A program made the position numbers and the translations under genes. A stretch of 63,057 bases of DNA from an uncultured Helicobacteraceae bacterium (lineage in GTDB: Bacteria; Campylobacterota; Campylobacteria; Campylobacterales; Helicobacteraceae). Location of the stretch: NCBI GenBank assembly GCA_910578285.1, contig CAJTQL010000011.1, positions 1-63,057 on the forward strand, given 5' to 3'. Shown piece after piece: positions 41,857 to 50,976 of the stretch. A model generated the notes under the pieces. That model was not told the origin of the DNA and ran no database searches. It saw only the letters and a program-made list of their open reading frames with translations. Numbering within the stretch: the first letter of the stretch is position 1; every line of letters starts with the position of its first letter.

Positions 41857-43218
41857 ATGTCATCTCTTGCCTCTTTGCCTTCGGTGGATACAATTCTCAA
41901 TCACCCAAACTTTGCGGGCTATAAGCGCTTATTGCTCAAAAAAAGAGCACAAGAAATCCTGTCTGCAATTCGCAGCGCGCGCCCTGTTGTTGTGCCATCA
42001 CTTCGTGAGATTCTTGCCCAAATCGAGCATGCCTATCATAGCATGCCATGCACCGTTGTGCCGCTCATCAATGCCACAGGAATCTTGATTCATACCAATC
42101 TCGGCAGAAGCCCCATTTCACGTGCCATCTACGACAGGGCAGCCGAGCTCATCTGTGGTTATAACAATGTTGAGTTCGAGCTCCAAAGCGGCAAGCGCGG
42201 TGAACGTTATGTCGGTGTTGCGAGATGTTTGCGTGAGATTTTGGGTTGCGAAGATTGCCTTGTTGTGAACAACAATGCTGCTGCGCTTTTTTTGATTCTC
42301 AACACCTTCGCAAAAGAGCGAGAAGTCATTGTTTCGCGCGGCGAGCTCATCGAGATTGGCGGTGGGTTTAGAATCCCTGAAGTCATGGCGAATTCTGGTG
42401 CGAAACTCCATGAGGTTGGCACGACCAACAAGACCAAATTTGCTGATTATCGCAACGCTATCAGCGCGCAAACAGCGATGATTCTAAAAGTGCACCGGAG
42501 CAATTATGCGATTGAAGGTTTTACGCAAAGTGTTGAGCTACCCGAACTTATCGCGCTTGCACGTGATTCGCAATTACTTGATTGCTATGATTTGGGTGGT
42601 GGGCTTTTGCGCCGCGCGTTTGGTGCGAAGCAAAAGGAGCTTGCAAATTTGCGGCTTGAACCCGCGCTTGATGAGATTTTGCCTCTCAATCCTTCGCTTG
42701 TTTGTTTCAGTGGTGATAAGCTTCTTGGTTCTGTGCAAGCAGGAATTATTCTTGGCAAGTCCTCGCTGATTGCGCAACTCAAGGCTAATCAACTCTTGCG
42801 CATGTTACGTGTCGATAAAATCACGCTCATTCTCCTCGAACATTGTCTGCAAGCCTATCTGGACGAGGACTATGGCAGCATTCCGTTGCTCGCGATGTTG
42901 CAGACAAGCCTTGAAGAGCTACATGAGCGCGCCCAAAGCCTCAAGGCGCAGATTCCAAATGGCTTTGATGCGCAAGTTTGTCCCACAACGGCATATATCG
43001 GCGGCGGGACATTGCCCCAAAAGGGGATTATGAGCATCGGAATCGCGCTATCGCATGACAAACTTGATTGTGAAAGCCTCAAAGACATCTTGCGCACACA
43101 CAGAATCATCACACGAATTCATGATTCATGCGTGTTGCTCGATATGCGCACATTGTTTGTGCATGATTTCGAACATGTGAGTGAAGCGCTCAAAGAGATT
43201 GCCCAATGCAATGCGTGA
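41857..43218 (+). CDS. selA: L-seryl-tRNA(Sec) selenium transferase SelA
   Basis: SelA converts Ser-tRNA(Sec) to Sec-tRNA(Sec) with selenophosphate and PLP. The 453-residue protein starts with the SelA helical domain (MSSLASLPSVDTILNHPNF). It has the signature LINATGILIHTNLGRSPIS, VVNNNAAALFLIL, and the PLP lysine K288 in CFSGDKLLGSVQAGII. It overlaps selB by 13 bases. Together with selC this is a complete decoding module apart from SelD, which is not in the window. Confidence 0.97.
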   Translation: MSSLASLPSVDTILNHPNFAGYKRLLLKKRAQEILSAIRSARPVVVPSLREILAQIEHAYHSMPCTVVPLINATGILIHTNLGRSPISRAIYDRAAELICGYNNVEFELQSGKRGERYVGVARCLREILGCEDCLVVNNNAAALFLILNTFAKEREVIVSRGELIEIGGGFRIPEVMANSGAKLHEVGTTNKTKFADYRNAISAQTAMILKVHRSNYAIEGFTQSVELPELIALARDSQLLDCYDLGGGLLRRAFGAKQKELANLRLEPALDEILPLNPSLVCFSGDKLLGSVQAGIILGKSSLIAQLKANQLLRMLRVDKITLILLEHCLQAYLDEDYGSIPLLAMLQTSLEELHERAQSLKAQIPNGFDAQVCPTTAYIGGGTLPQKGIMSIGIALSHDKLDCESLKDILRTHRIITRIHDSCVLLDMRTLFVHDFEHVSEALKEIAQCNA

Positions 43219-45056
43219 TTGTCGCCACTGCCGGGCATATTGACCATGGCAAAACCTCGCTCATTCGTGCGCTCAACGGCTTTGAGGGCGATAGCAGCAG
43301 CGAAGAAAAGCGCCGCGCAATCACGATTGATTTGAGTTTTTCAAATCTTTATTTCCCTGAAATCGACAAAAACATCGCATTTGTTGATGTTCCGGGACAT
43401 CATAAATTCACAAAAACGATGATGACCGGCGCGTTTGCATGCGATGTTCTGCTGCTTGTAGTGAGCGCTAAAGAGGGGATTATGCCTCAAACACTCGAAC
43501 ACTTGCGCATTGCAGCTTTTTTGGGAATCCAATCTGTGCTTGTTGCTATCACACATAAAGATATTGTCGATGTGCAACGTTGTGAGATTGTTAAAAAGGA
43601 GCTGCAAGAACTCATCGCTTCGCTCAAGCTCACATGGATTGATTGCGTCTTTACTGCGCTTGATGACGACAAAAGTATCCAATCTTTGCGCACAATCCTC
43701 GCGACTCTCACATCAAAGCCACCAGCAATTCCGCTTTTTCGTTTCTATATCGATAGAAGTTTCGAGGTTGTGGGCACAGGCTGTGTTGTGAGCGGCACGG
43801 TGCAGGGCGATTGTGTGCGCACCAAAGACCAGCTGATGTGTTGCGACACGGGCGCACTTGTCTCTGTCAAGACGATTACAATGCATAAAAGCAAGGTGGA
43901 TTTTGCCCCGCCAAGCTCGCGCGCTGCGCTCAATCTTTCTGCTAAACTCGGTGAGCTCAAATGTGGCTATATTTTGAGCAAGAAGGGCTATCTGCGCGGG
44001 TTTAGGAAAATTGATGTTGTGCTGCACATTTTTGATGGAATGCCCAAGATTGCGCACAATAGTATGATTGCCATGGTGATTGGCAGCAAAAAAACGATGG
44101 CACGTGTGCTTTTGCTGCAAGATTTTGTGCTAAAAGACGGAATCCACCAAGCATTCGCAACGCTCGAAACACAAGAGCCTGTTTTTGCTATTTTTGAGGA
44201 AAAGTTTATCCTAAAAGATGGCACATTTCTTGCCGGTGGCGTTGTGCTCAACCCCATCGCCGACCCACTTGGCAAGGCGCAAAAGCTCGCACTCCTACGT
44301 GCTTTGCTTGCCCGAGACTTTGCAGGCGCGTTTGCCATTCTTGTGCAGGCGCACAAAAGAGGCTTTGGAATCATCTCTTCGATGCAACGTTTCGGATTGC
44401 GCCATGAAGACGCGCTTGCAATCTTGCAAACTCTGCCCTCTGTTTTTGTCGATTCTAGTGCGCTCATCGTGTATCCTCTGACACAAATCGCGCATTTGCA
44501 AAATATTGTTTGCATGATGATTGCCAAGAATAAAAATGCTTTGCTTTCTGAAAAGAGCCTTTGTTTGCGTGAGAATTGGGCGAGCGAACGACTCTGTGCG
44601 CATGTGCTCACAGCACTTGTTCAAAGCGGCAAACTGCGGCATAAAAATGGGCTTTTTCTTAGCACCAAGAGCGAGATTTGCGACATTGCAGAATATGTCA
44701 AAACGCAGATTTTTGATGCATTATGTGCGCAAGGAATCGCACCGCTTGCGCCCTACAATCTCTACGAAACTCTTGACATCGACAGGCAAAGTGGCGATAG
44801 GGCGCTCAAATCTTTGTGTGCCGCGCGCAAGATTGTGCGTTTGCAGGCGAATCTCTTTGTCGAGTCGGTTTGCTTGTCGGGTGTTTTGAAACAATTGCGC
44901 GACATCATTGCGCATGAGGGCTTTGTCGATGTCTCGCTTGTCAAATCACATTTGGGCTTAAGCCGCAAATATGCGATTGCCTATCTTGAATATCTCGATA
45001 GTTTTGCAGATATTGTGAAACAAAATCAACGTCGCATGCTCGCCACACAAGGCTAG
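43206..45056 (+). CDS. selB: Selenocysteine-specific elongation factor SelB
   Basis: SelB carries Sec-tRNA(Sec) to the ribosome at UGA codons followed by a SECIS hairpin. The 616-residue protein has the G1 motif ATAGHIDHGKTSLIRAL and the SelB-type switch EEKRRAITIDLSFS. DVPGHHKF and ITHKDIVD follow, then beta-barrel domains and C-terminal winged-helix repeats that bind SECIS RNA (about residues 370-616). The next gene begins 2 bases after the stop. Confidence 0.96.
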   Translation: MQCVIVATAGHIDHGKTSLIRALNGFEGDSSSEEKRRAITIDLSFSNLYFPEIDKNIAFVDVPGHHKFTKTMMTGAFACDVLLLVVSAKEGIMPQTLEHLRIAAFLGIQSVLVAITHKDIVDVQRCEIVKKELQELIASLKLTWIDCVFTALDDDKSIQSLRTILATLTSKPPAIPLFRFYIDRSFEVVGTGCVVSGTVQGDCVRTKDQLMCCDTGALVSVKTITMHKSKVDFAPPSSRAALNLSAKLGELKCGYILSKKGYLRGFRKIDVVLHIFDGMPKIAHNSMIAMVIGSKKTMARVLLLQDFVLKDGIHQAFATLETQEPVFAIFEEKFILKDGTFLAGGVVLNPIADPLGKAQKLALLRALLARDFAGAFAILVQAHKRGFGIISSMQRFGLRHEDALAILQTLPSVFVDSSALIVYPLTQIAHLQNIVCMMIAKNKNALLSEKSLCLRENWASERLCAHVLTALVQSGKLRHKNGLFLSTKSEICDIAEYVKTQIFDALCAQGIAPLAPYNLYETLDIDRQSGDRALKSLCAARKIVRLQANLFVESVCLSGVLKQLRDIIAHEGFVDVSLVKSHLGLSRKYAIAYLEYLDSFADIVKQNQRRMLATQG

Positions 45057-45058
45057 AG

Positions 45059-46072
45059 ATGACAAATCTTGCGCGATTGCACGAAGTTGCGAAAAATAAT
45101 GACGCATTGCGACATATTCTGTCTGATTCGAATAATCCACCACTCAACACAACCAAAACCGAGCTTGATTATGGTCTTGCGCCGCTATGTGAGCGCTATG
45201 GCTTTAGCTATGGACGCAGTTTTGATTATAGCGTGGGTGCATTTTTGGAGCTTTTGTTTGCGCTTGGTGCAAGCGGTGCTGTGGCAGTGAGTATGGCGAT
45301 TCACCCAAACCTCAATATTGCAGCAAATCTCGCGCGCACACATGGTGTGTTGGTTGTGCCGCTGTTGCCCTGCCAAAGTCTCGATGTTGCGCGTCAGAAG
45401 GGCGCAAAAAGCTTCGTGCTTTCGCCCGTGAATGATGAAATCTTTAGCCACAATGTCTACCACAAAAACATGGGCGAATTGTTTGTCTATGACATGAGCC
45501 TCACACTTGCGGCAGGCATTTTGCGCCCCGATTCGTTGTCGCAAACAGATGCTGATATGATTCTTTTGGAGGGCGAAATTTTGGGGCTCGCCCGCCCGCT
45601 TGGCGCGTTTTTGCAGCGCATGCCAACGCGCGATTCATGTGCACTTTTTGCGATGCAGCCCCCGATTATCGGGCTTGGGCTTGCCTTTTGTGCAGTGCTC
45701 GAATCACAACAAACAATCAAGAATCAGGCTACATTGTTTTGGGAGATTTTGCATGCGGCAATCCCCACTCTTTCTTTGTTTGCTCCATTGCAATCGCTCA
45801 TTCCAAACGCATTGCCTTTGCGCTTTGTCGGCATCAAGGCGCGTGCGCTGATTAGCGCATGTGCGTATGATGAGATTCTGATTATCAATGGACGCCGCTG
45901 CCTTTTTGGGCTTTCTCAACCAAGCTATGTGCTCGAATCAATGGGTTTTTGCGATGCGCATTGTCGCGAGTTGATTGCGCTTAGTTTTGGCACTCTTGCC
46001 GAGCAAGAAATGCATCGCATTGCCCAGATTCTAAAGCTGCGCTATGCGCAAGTTTTGGCGCTCAACCTCTAA
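45059..46072 (+). CDS. Degenerate cysteine-desulfurase-like protein lacking the PLP lysine
   Basis: The 337-residue product aligns by eye with NifS/IscS-type fold-I enzymes. Its C-terminal part, IPNALPLRFVGIKARALISA and NGRRCLFGLSQPSYVLESMG, matches the family pattern LPNT-x-N-x-S-x-x-G-x-x-x-x-x-L and SSG-S-A-C-S-x-G-x-x-x-P-S-H-V-L-x-A-M-G. C281 falls at the persulfide Cys. The segment that should read S-x-H-K is LLEGEILG (residues 169-176): the PLP lysine is replaced by E173. It therefore should not bind PLP covalently and may serve as a sulfur/selenium carrier or scaffold. It sits 2 bases after selB and just before moeA. Confidence 0.7.
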   Translation: MTNLARLHEVAKNNDALRHILSDSNNPPLNTTKTELDYGLAPLCERYGFSYGRSFDYSVGAFLELLFALGASGAVAVSMAIHPNLNIAANLARTHGVLVVPLLPCQSLDVARQKGAKSFVLSPVNDEIFSHNVYHKNMGELFVYDMSLTLAAGILRPDSLSQTDADMILLEGEILGLARPLGAFLQRMPTRDSCALFAMQPPIIGLGLAFCAVLESQQTIKNQATLFWEILHAAIPTLSLFAPLQSLIPNALPLRFVGIKARALISACAYDEILIINGRRCLFGLSQPSYVLESMGFCDAHCRELIALSFGTLAEQEMHRIAQILKLRYAQVLALNL

Positions 46073-46082
46073 AGGAGAACTG

Positions 46083-47270
46083 ATGTCTTTTACCCCATTT
46101 GTGAACTTACAAACACCACAAGATGCACACGAACACATCGCGCGGCTTTGTCCAAACGAGCGCACGCGAGTTGTGCCGCTTCGTGAGGCGCTCGATTCTG
46201 TGCTTGCTAGCGATGTGTATGCTGTGCGCCCGTTGCCCGCGTTTGATTGCGCAGCGATGGACGGCTATGCGTTTTGTGCAGGGGATTGCTCGGAGAGTTT
46301 CCATGTTGTTGCGACAATCTATGCAGGAGATGTGCCGATTGAGCGCACTTTTGCAAAGGGAGAATGTTGCAAGATTATGACAGGCGCGCCTGTTCCAAAG
46401 GGGCTTGATTGCGTGATTCCGCATGAAGATGTGATGTTGCAAAATGATTGGGTTTGCCCTATGATTGCTATCAAACGTGGCAGCCATATTCGAATGGCTG
46501 GCGAGGAGATTGCGCAAGACGTGCTGTTGTTGCAAAAGGGCACGCGGCTCAACGGCGCTGCAATCGGGCTGCTTGCTTCGCAAGGCATTGCAGAGGTGCA
46601 ATGTTTTGCGCCTTTGCGCATTGCTGTATGTGCGAGTGGCGATGAACTCTGTGAGAATCTCGGTGGTGCGAGTGAGTATGAGGTGTATAATAGCAATGCG
46701 CCCATGATTGTTGGAATGCTGAAAAATGCGGGATTTGACGCGATAGATTGTGGCATGATTGCCGACAAAGAGGATACATTTGCAGCGAAAATCACCGAGC
46801 TTGCACAATCGCATGATTGCATCATCACCACAGGTGGGGCGAGCGGTGGTGAACGTGATTTGCTACGCCGCACAATCGAATCGCTTGGATTTACGATTGT
46901 ATTTCATGGAATCGACATCAAACCGGGCAAGCCTGTGTTGCTCGCTCACAAGGAAGGCAAGGTTTTTTTGGGTTTGCCCGGGACGCCAAGCGGTGCTTTT
47001 GCCGCGCTTTGTGTTATCGGGTTGCCGCTTTTGCGCCGCCTTTGTGGGCGGAATGATTGGTTGCCAACAAAGATTGCGATTCCAATGGCGCATGATAGAC
47101 AATATAAAAAAGGAAAACATAAAATTGTGCTTGGAACGATTGAGAATGGAAACTTTGTGCCGCTGCCATTTACGTTGCATGCGCTCTATCATACAAAGTT
47201 TTGGTTGTTGCTTCCCCCCACATGTGAGCAGGTTTTGGCAGAAGAGCGCGTGTATGCGTATTTATTATGA
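46083..47270 (+). CDS. moeA: Molybdopterin molybdenumtransferase MoeA
   Basis: MoeA inserts molybdate into adenylated molybdopterin. The 395-residue protein has domain I with LPAFDCAAMDGYAF, the linker MTGAPVPKGLDCVIPHED, the MoaB/Mog-like domain with ITTGGASGGERD and HGIDIKPGKPVLL, and GLPGTPSGAF. I chose the ATG at 46083, with AAAGGAG 5 bases upstream. Its last 101 bases overlap the end of the convergent barrel gene as now read. The operon context (sel genes) fits assembly of a Mo- and Sec-dependent enzyme. Confidence 0.95.
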   Translation: MSFTPFVNLQTPQDAHEHIARLCPNERTRVVPLREALDSVLASDVYAVRPLPAFDCAAMDGYAFCAGDCSESFHVVATIYAGDVPIERTFAKGECCKIMTGAPVPKGLDCVIPHEDVMLQNDWVCPMIAIKRGSHIRMAGEEIAQDVLLLQKGTRLNGAAIGLLASQGIAEVQCFAPLRIAVCASGDELCENLGGASEYEVYNSNAPMIVGMLKNAGFDAIDCGMIADKEDTFAAKITELAQSHDCIITTGGASGGERDLLRRTIESLGFTIVFHGIDIKPGKPVLLAHKEGKVFLGLPGTPSGAFAALCVIGLPLLRRLCGRNDWLPTKIAIPMAHDRQYKKGKHKIVLGTIENGNFVPLPFTLHALYHTKFWLLLPPTCEQVLAEERVYAYLL

Positions 47271-48174
47271 TTTTAGAACGAAACCCTACACCCAGCAGAA
47301 AGTTCGAAAAACTTTCATTGAGAAATGAAATCTCGCTATGACGATTCTCGAATCCATAATGCGCATATCCAAAGAGATTGGGCTGATTGAAAAGTTGGAG
47401 TTTGGTGAGGTTTAGGGATATTTGAAGGATTGTCGCATTGTTTTTTGCGTCAAAAATCGGGTTTTTATTACTTGCTATCTGTCGAGCAACGCTCATGTTT
47501 GGTGAAAGTACCACATCGTTTTCAAATTTCCAAAACCCGCCAAGCTCAAATCCAACGCGTCCAAAAGTCTCGGCGCTTCCCTCTGCATTGTTATAATCCA
47601 CAAAAGCGTTGATATGCACAAGAGTCCAATCCAAACCAATTTCAAATTGTTGCATGATGCTCTCTCGCTTGAGGGCATCAAAGGGCATCGTTTCTTTTTC
47701 ATAAAGATTGTTTGCGAGCAGATAGCTCACAAAGATTCGTTGATATTCTCCAAGTCTATAGTCTTGTGTTATCTCTAGCGCAATTTTTAAGACATCAATT
47801 TCGTTTCTATCTCCTATTTGATAAGGATTCTCATAGGCTTGTTCGCGCAATGAGCTGATAAGTTTAAGTGTGGTTTTCCATGTGTCATAGCTTTTGCTAT
47901 ATCCCATTGAGATTCCGCTCAAATTTCTGCCATTATAGTTTTTGAGAAAGATTTGATGTCCTGATTCTTGATAATCAAATTCAAAACCCAAAAGTGGAAA
48001 GAAAAAAGAATCTCTTTGTGAGACATCATAATTTTGCAAAAAGCTCTTTGTCTGTGTTGAGATATTGCTTTTGAGTTTCTGAATTCCTCCACCCAAGATA
48101 ATAGAGAATTGTGTGGAGGGAGAACCCTCGGCAAACAGTGATGCACAAAGGCAAGTAAGGAATATTTTTTTCAT
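47170..48174 (-). CDS. Outer-membrane beta-barrel protein, frame extended at its end
   Basis: The 334-residue product has a signal peptide (MKKIFLTCLCASLFAEGS) and alternating amphipathic strands with many aromatic ends, as in outer-membrane barrels; the layout recalls the DUF2860 family, with moderate certainty. A barrel should end in a C-terminal Phe. Here the frame reads LLGVGFRSKI and then runs about 33 residues of non-barrel sequence antisense to moeA. One extra T after 47278 (minus strand CGT-TTC-TAA) would give GVGFRF and a stop just beyond the moeA end. A one-base deletion or assembly error is likely. Confidence 0.75.
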   Translation of the reverse strand: MKKIFLTCLCASLFAEGSPSTQFSIILGGGIQKLKSNISTQTKSFLQNYDVSQRDSFFFPLLGFEFDYQESGHQIFLKNYNGRNLSGISMGYSKSYDTWKTTLKLISSLREQAYENPYQIGDRNEIDVLKIALEITQDYRLGEYQRIFVSYLLANNLYEKETMPFDALKRESIMQQFEIGLDWTLVHINAFVDYNNAEGSAETFGRVGFELGGFWKFENDVVLSPNMSVARQIASNKNPIFDAKNNATILQISLNLTKLQLFNQPNLFGYAHYGFENRHSEISFLNESFSNFLLGVGFRSKIIINTHTRALLPKPAHMWGEATTKTLYDRAHAT

Positions 48175-48205
48175 ATTATATTTTCATTTAACGTAGAATT
48201 TATGA

Positions 48206-48844
48206 TTAACACCGAATTGTTCCATCTTGGATAAAGACGAATGTGCATTCTTCGATTTGCTGTGTTTCTTTGAATGTTCCTCTTTGTTTCTCAAAACGTG
48301 TGATGATTTGTTGGTTGCCTTTGATGATTGGGGCGATCAGAATCCCGCCATCGGCGAGCTGCTCGATGATTGGCTTTGGAATTTGCGCAATGGCAGCAGA
48401 GAACAAGATTCTATCATAAGGTGCGAACTGCTTCCAGCCGTTTTGCCCATCATCAAGACGTAGATTGATGTTGCGAATCTTGAGAGTTTCGATGCGCGCG
48501 CGGGCTTTGAGCAGCAATGTTTCGATTCGCTCAATTGTGAAGACACGTCGCACGATATGGCTTAGAATTGCTGCTTGGTATCCACTCCCACAGCCAATCT
48601 CAAGCACATTGTCCGCGCCTTCTGCTTGCAGATAATGTGTCATCTTTGCCACAGTGAGCGGCGAGCTAATCCATTGATTGCCCGCAATAGGCAGTGCATC
48701 GAGTGTGTAGGCGACATTTTGCATACCCCTATCATCGACAAACATTTCTCTATCTACATGCATGAATGCGTCTTGCAGCGCATCAGAAATCGCAAATCGT
48801 GATTGAATCTCAAAGACCATGCGAGCGAGCTTGATATTATGCAC
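48206..48844 (-). CDS. pcm: Protein-L-isoaspartate O-methyltransferase
   Basis: Pcm methylates isoaspartyl residues to start repair of aged proteins. The 212-residue protein has SSPLTVAKMTHYL, the SAM motif VLEIGCGSGYQAAIL, FTIERIETL and LRLDDGQNGW. The start is GTG at 48844 (AGGA 7 bases upstream) or TTG at 48847. It overlaps the nitrilase gene end by 8 bases. Confidence 0.95.
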   Translation of the reverse strand: MHNIKLARMVFEIQSRFAISDALQDAFMHVDREMFVDDRGMQNVAYTLDALPIAGNQWISSPLTVAKMTHYLQAEGADNVLEIGCGSGYQAAILSHIVRRVFTIERIETLLLKARARIETLKIRNINLRLDDGQNGWKQFAPYDRILFSAAIAQIPKPIIEQLADGGILIAPIIKGNQQIITRFEKQRGTFKETQQIEECTFVFIQDGTIRC

Positions 48845-49568
48845 CAAGCAATCCTACGTCGATATATTTGCGCATTGAAATGACTTCTTCCCAATCGACA
48901 TCACATGAGACAATATCAGCAGAATCATCGCGAACAGCACTGCCTGATGGCGAGATGATGGCGCTTGAACATGCCATTTGGGCGTTTGAGCCGTTTGCGG
49001 CAAGGACGAAACATTGGTTTGCGATTGCAAGAGCTTGACAAAGAGTCTCAAAATGACTTTTGCGTTTGATTCCCCATTGTGCAGGGATAAAGATAAGCTC
49101 CGCGCCGCGCACAGCAGCCCAAAGATGTGGAAAACGTAGCTCGAAGCAATTGAGCGCCGCGCATTTGATGCCGTCAATGTAGAAAAAGCCAATCTCGCTT
49201 TCGCACCCCGTTTTGAAATACAGATGTTCACCACCAAGCGGAAAAAGCTTCGTTTTTGCTTGTTTGTGAATCATCTCGCCTTTATGGAAAAATTTGAGAT
49301 TATTATAGAATCCGTCCTTGTGCTTCTCTATCATTGTAACACCAATCGCCCGCGTTTCGGAGAGGCGCAAAAGAGACGATGTTACATCTTTGGCAAATGC
49401 GTTCGCCTCTTCGAGACGTTGATAGCAAAAATGCGTGAGTGCGACTTCGGGTGCGAGGATAATCGCCCCTTCATTTGTGCGGCTGACAAGCGACATGAGA
49501 TTTTGCCAATTCGTATGAAAATGCTGATGTGTTTTGAATTGCAAAGCGCAAAGAGTTCTAGAAGTCAT
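48837..49568 (-). CDS. Carbon-nitrogen hydrolase (nitrilase superfamily)
   Basis: The 243-residue protein has the Glu-Lys-Cys triad: E41 in ILAPEVALTHF, K105 in KQAKTKLFPLG and C141 in ALNCFELRFP. Members hydrolyse amides or deaminated glutathione; the exact substrate is not evident. I chose the ATG at 49568, inside the nrdB end with GGGAG upstream; the longer frame into nrdB lacks family sequence. It is coupled to nrdB upstream and pcm downstream. Confidence 0.9.
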   Translation of the reverse strand: MTSRTLCALQFKTHQHFHTNWQNLMSLVSRTNEGAIILAPEVALTHFCYQRLEEANAFAKDVTSSLLRLSETRAIGVTMIEKHKDGFYNNLKFFHKGEMIHKQAKTKLFPLGGEHLYFKTGCESEIGFFYIDGIKCAALNCFELRFPHLWAAVRGAELIFIPAQWGIKRKSHFETLCQALAIANQCFVLAANGSNAQMACSSAIISPSGSAVRDDSADIVSCDVDWEEVISMRKYIDVGLLGA

Positions 49569-50583
49569 CGAGGTTAAGGCTCCCTTTTGCATAGTTTGTA
49601 ACTTTCCCTTCAAAGAAATTTGTTTTTTGGTTATTAAAATTACAGAATTGGTCCACCCATTTGATGGGGTGCTTGGCATGATAGAGAATCGGTAACCCGA
49701 CTTTTTTGAGTCGTTGGTCGGCGAGGTATTCGATATAGGTGCGGATAATGTCGCTCGTGAGCCCAAGAATCTGCCCTTGCGTAATGTATTCGCCCCATGT
49801 GCTTTCGATATCTACGGCTTTGCGGAACATCTCGATGACTTCCTCTATCAGCGCGGGGGTGAAGAGCTCGGGGCGCTCGGAGCGTGCGGAATTAATCATG
49901 TTTTGGAACAAGATGAGATGTGTAACTTCATCGCGCTGGATAAAGCGGATCATTTGTGTGCTGCCCAACATCTTGCCGCTGCGCGCGAGGGTGTAGAAAA
50001 ACGAAAAGCCCGAATAGAAATAGATTCCTTCAAGAATCTGGTTTGCAAACATTGCTTTAATCATCGATTCATCGCTTGGATTGCTCGCAAGTTGTTCATA
50101 GACATTAGCGATATGGTCATTTTTGCTGCGCAATGCCATATCGCTGCGCCACATCTCATAGATTTCATCAGTGTTTGCTGAAATCGATTCGACCATGACG
50201 GCATAGCTTTGTGAATGTAGCGCTTCTTCAAAGGCTTGACGCACTAAGACGAGGTTGATTTCTGGGCTTGTGATATAGGGATTGATGTTGTCAATCAGGT
50301 TATTGGTTTGCAAAGAATCCATAAAAATAAGTTGCGCCAAAGCCCTGTCATAGGCGCATTTTTCGGCATTAGTGAGTCCACTATTGTAATCCTTTTTGTC
50401 GGGATTCATATTGACTTCTTCGGGAAACCACGTGTTTGCTAGCATCGTCTTCCAAAGCTGGTATGCCCATTGGTATTTGATTTTGTTGAGCTCAAAAATG
50501 CTCGTTGGATTGCCCCCAAAAACCTTGCGTTCATTCACGGTTTCTTTGGAAAGAGGATTATAAATTTTTTTGCGTTGTAACAT
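49558..50583 (-). CDS. nrdB: Class Ia ribonucleotide reductase beta subunit
   Basis: NrdB holds the diiron-tyrosyl radical used by NrdA to make dNTPs. The 341-residue protein has KIKYQWAYQLWKTMLANTWF, the metal ligands in QAFEEALHSQSYA and FQRDEVTHLILF-like text (IQRDEVTHLILFQ), and the C-terminal acidic tail LNLDDF that docks NrdA. I chose the ATG at 50583, which gives the H. pylori-like start MLQRKKIYNP; an upstream ATG at 50601 is possible. No nrdA is adjacent. Confidence 0.95.
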   Translation of the reverse strand: MLQRKKIYNPLSKETVNERKVFGGNPTSIFELNKIKYQWAYQLWKTMLANTWFPEEVNMNPDKKDYNSGLTNAEKCAYDRALAQLIFMDSLQTNNLIDNINPYITSPEINLVLVRQAFEEALHSQSYAVMVESISANTDEIYEMWRSDMALRSKNDHIANVYEQLASNPSDESMIKAMFANQILEGIYFYSGFSFFYTLARSGKMLGSTQMIRFIQRDEVTHLILFQNMINSARSERPELFTPALIEEVIEMFRKAVDIESTWGEYITQGQILGLTSDIIRTYIEYLADQRLKKVGLPILYHAKHPIKWVDQFCNFNNQKTNFFEGKVTNYAKGSLNLDDF

Positions 50584-50634
50584 AATTATGCTGTCTTTCA
50601 TAAAAATAAAATTAGTTTATGTTTGGATATAGCG

Positions 50635-50640
50635 ATTATA
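50635..50640 (-). promoter_or_regulatory. -10 box for nrdB
   Basis: The minus strand reads GTTATAATCG, with TATAAT 51 bases before the nrdB ATG at 50583. It probably drives nrdB, the nitrilase gene and pcm. Confidence 0.5.
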
Positions 50641-50713
50641 ACGCTTGCACAAAGCAATAATAACATAAAAAACCTTAAAGTATATCTCTCTGACATGCTC
50701 GTTAAGATTATGT

Positions 50714-50953
50714 GTGAGGGTGGCGCATGAGCTGCCATATGAGCTCAAGAATCTTAAGAATTGGTTTGATAAATTTAATCTTTATCTTTGTTCCGAGAAC
50801 TCCGTCTATGAACAGCATATTTTAAAGAGCGATAATGAGGAAACATTGCAAGTTTGGGGAAGTGTATCGAGATTTTATGGAGAAATTCTACGAAAAAAAC
50901 TAGCACCGCGAAAAAGCGAGGCTAAAATTTATGTGCCTTGCGCATCAGCTTGA
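50714..50953 (+). CDS. Hypothetical 79-residue ORF, doubtful
   Basis: A GTG-start frame of 79 codons between nrdB and repeat copy 3. The residue mix (ELPYELKNLKNWFDKFNLYL, SEAKIYVP) looks protein-like and amphipathic, but I recognise no family and see no ribosome binding site; an ATG four bases upstream is in another frame and ends after six codons. It may be a small gene or a remnant. Confidence 0.35.
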   Translation: MRVAHELPYELKNLKNWFDKFNLYLCSENSVYEQHILKSDNEETLQVWGSVSRFYGEILRKKLAPRKSEAKIYVPCASA

Positions 50954-50976
50954 ATCTTACGCTCGCCTTAGCTATT

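Noticed and set aside
46107..46814. 235-codon minus-strand frame
   Set aside because: It is antisense to moeA and has shadow-type composition.
41857..47270. Selenoprotein gene within the sel cluster
   Set aside because: I found no gene here whose frame continues with family sequence past an in-frame TGA followed by a SECIS-like hairpin.
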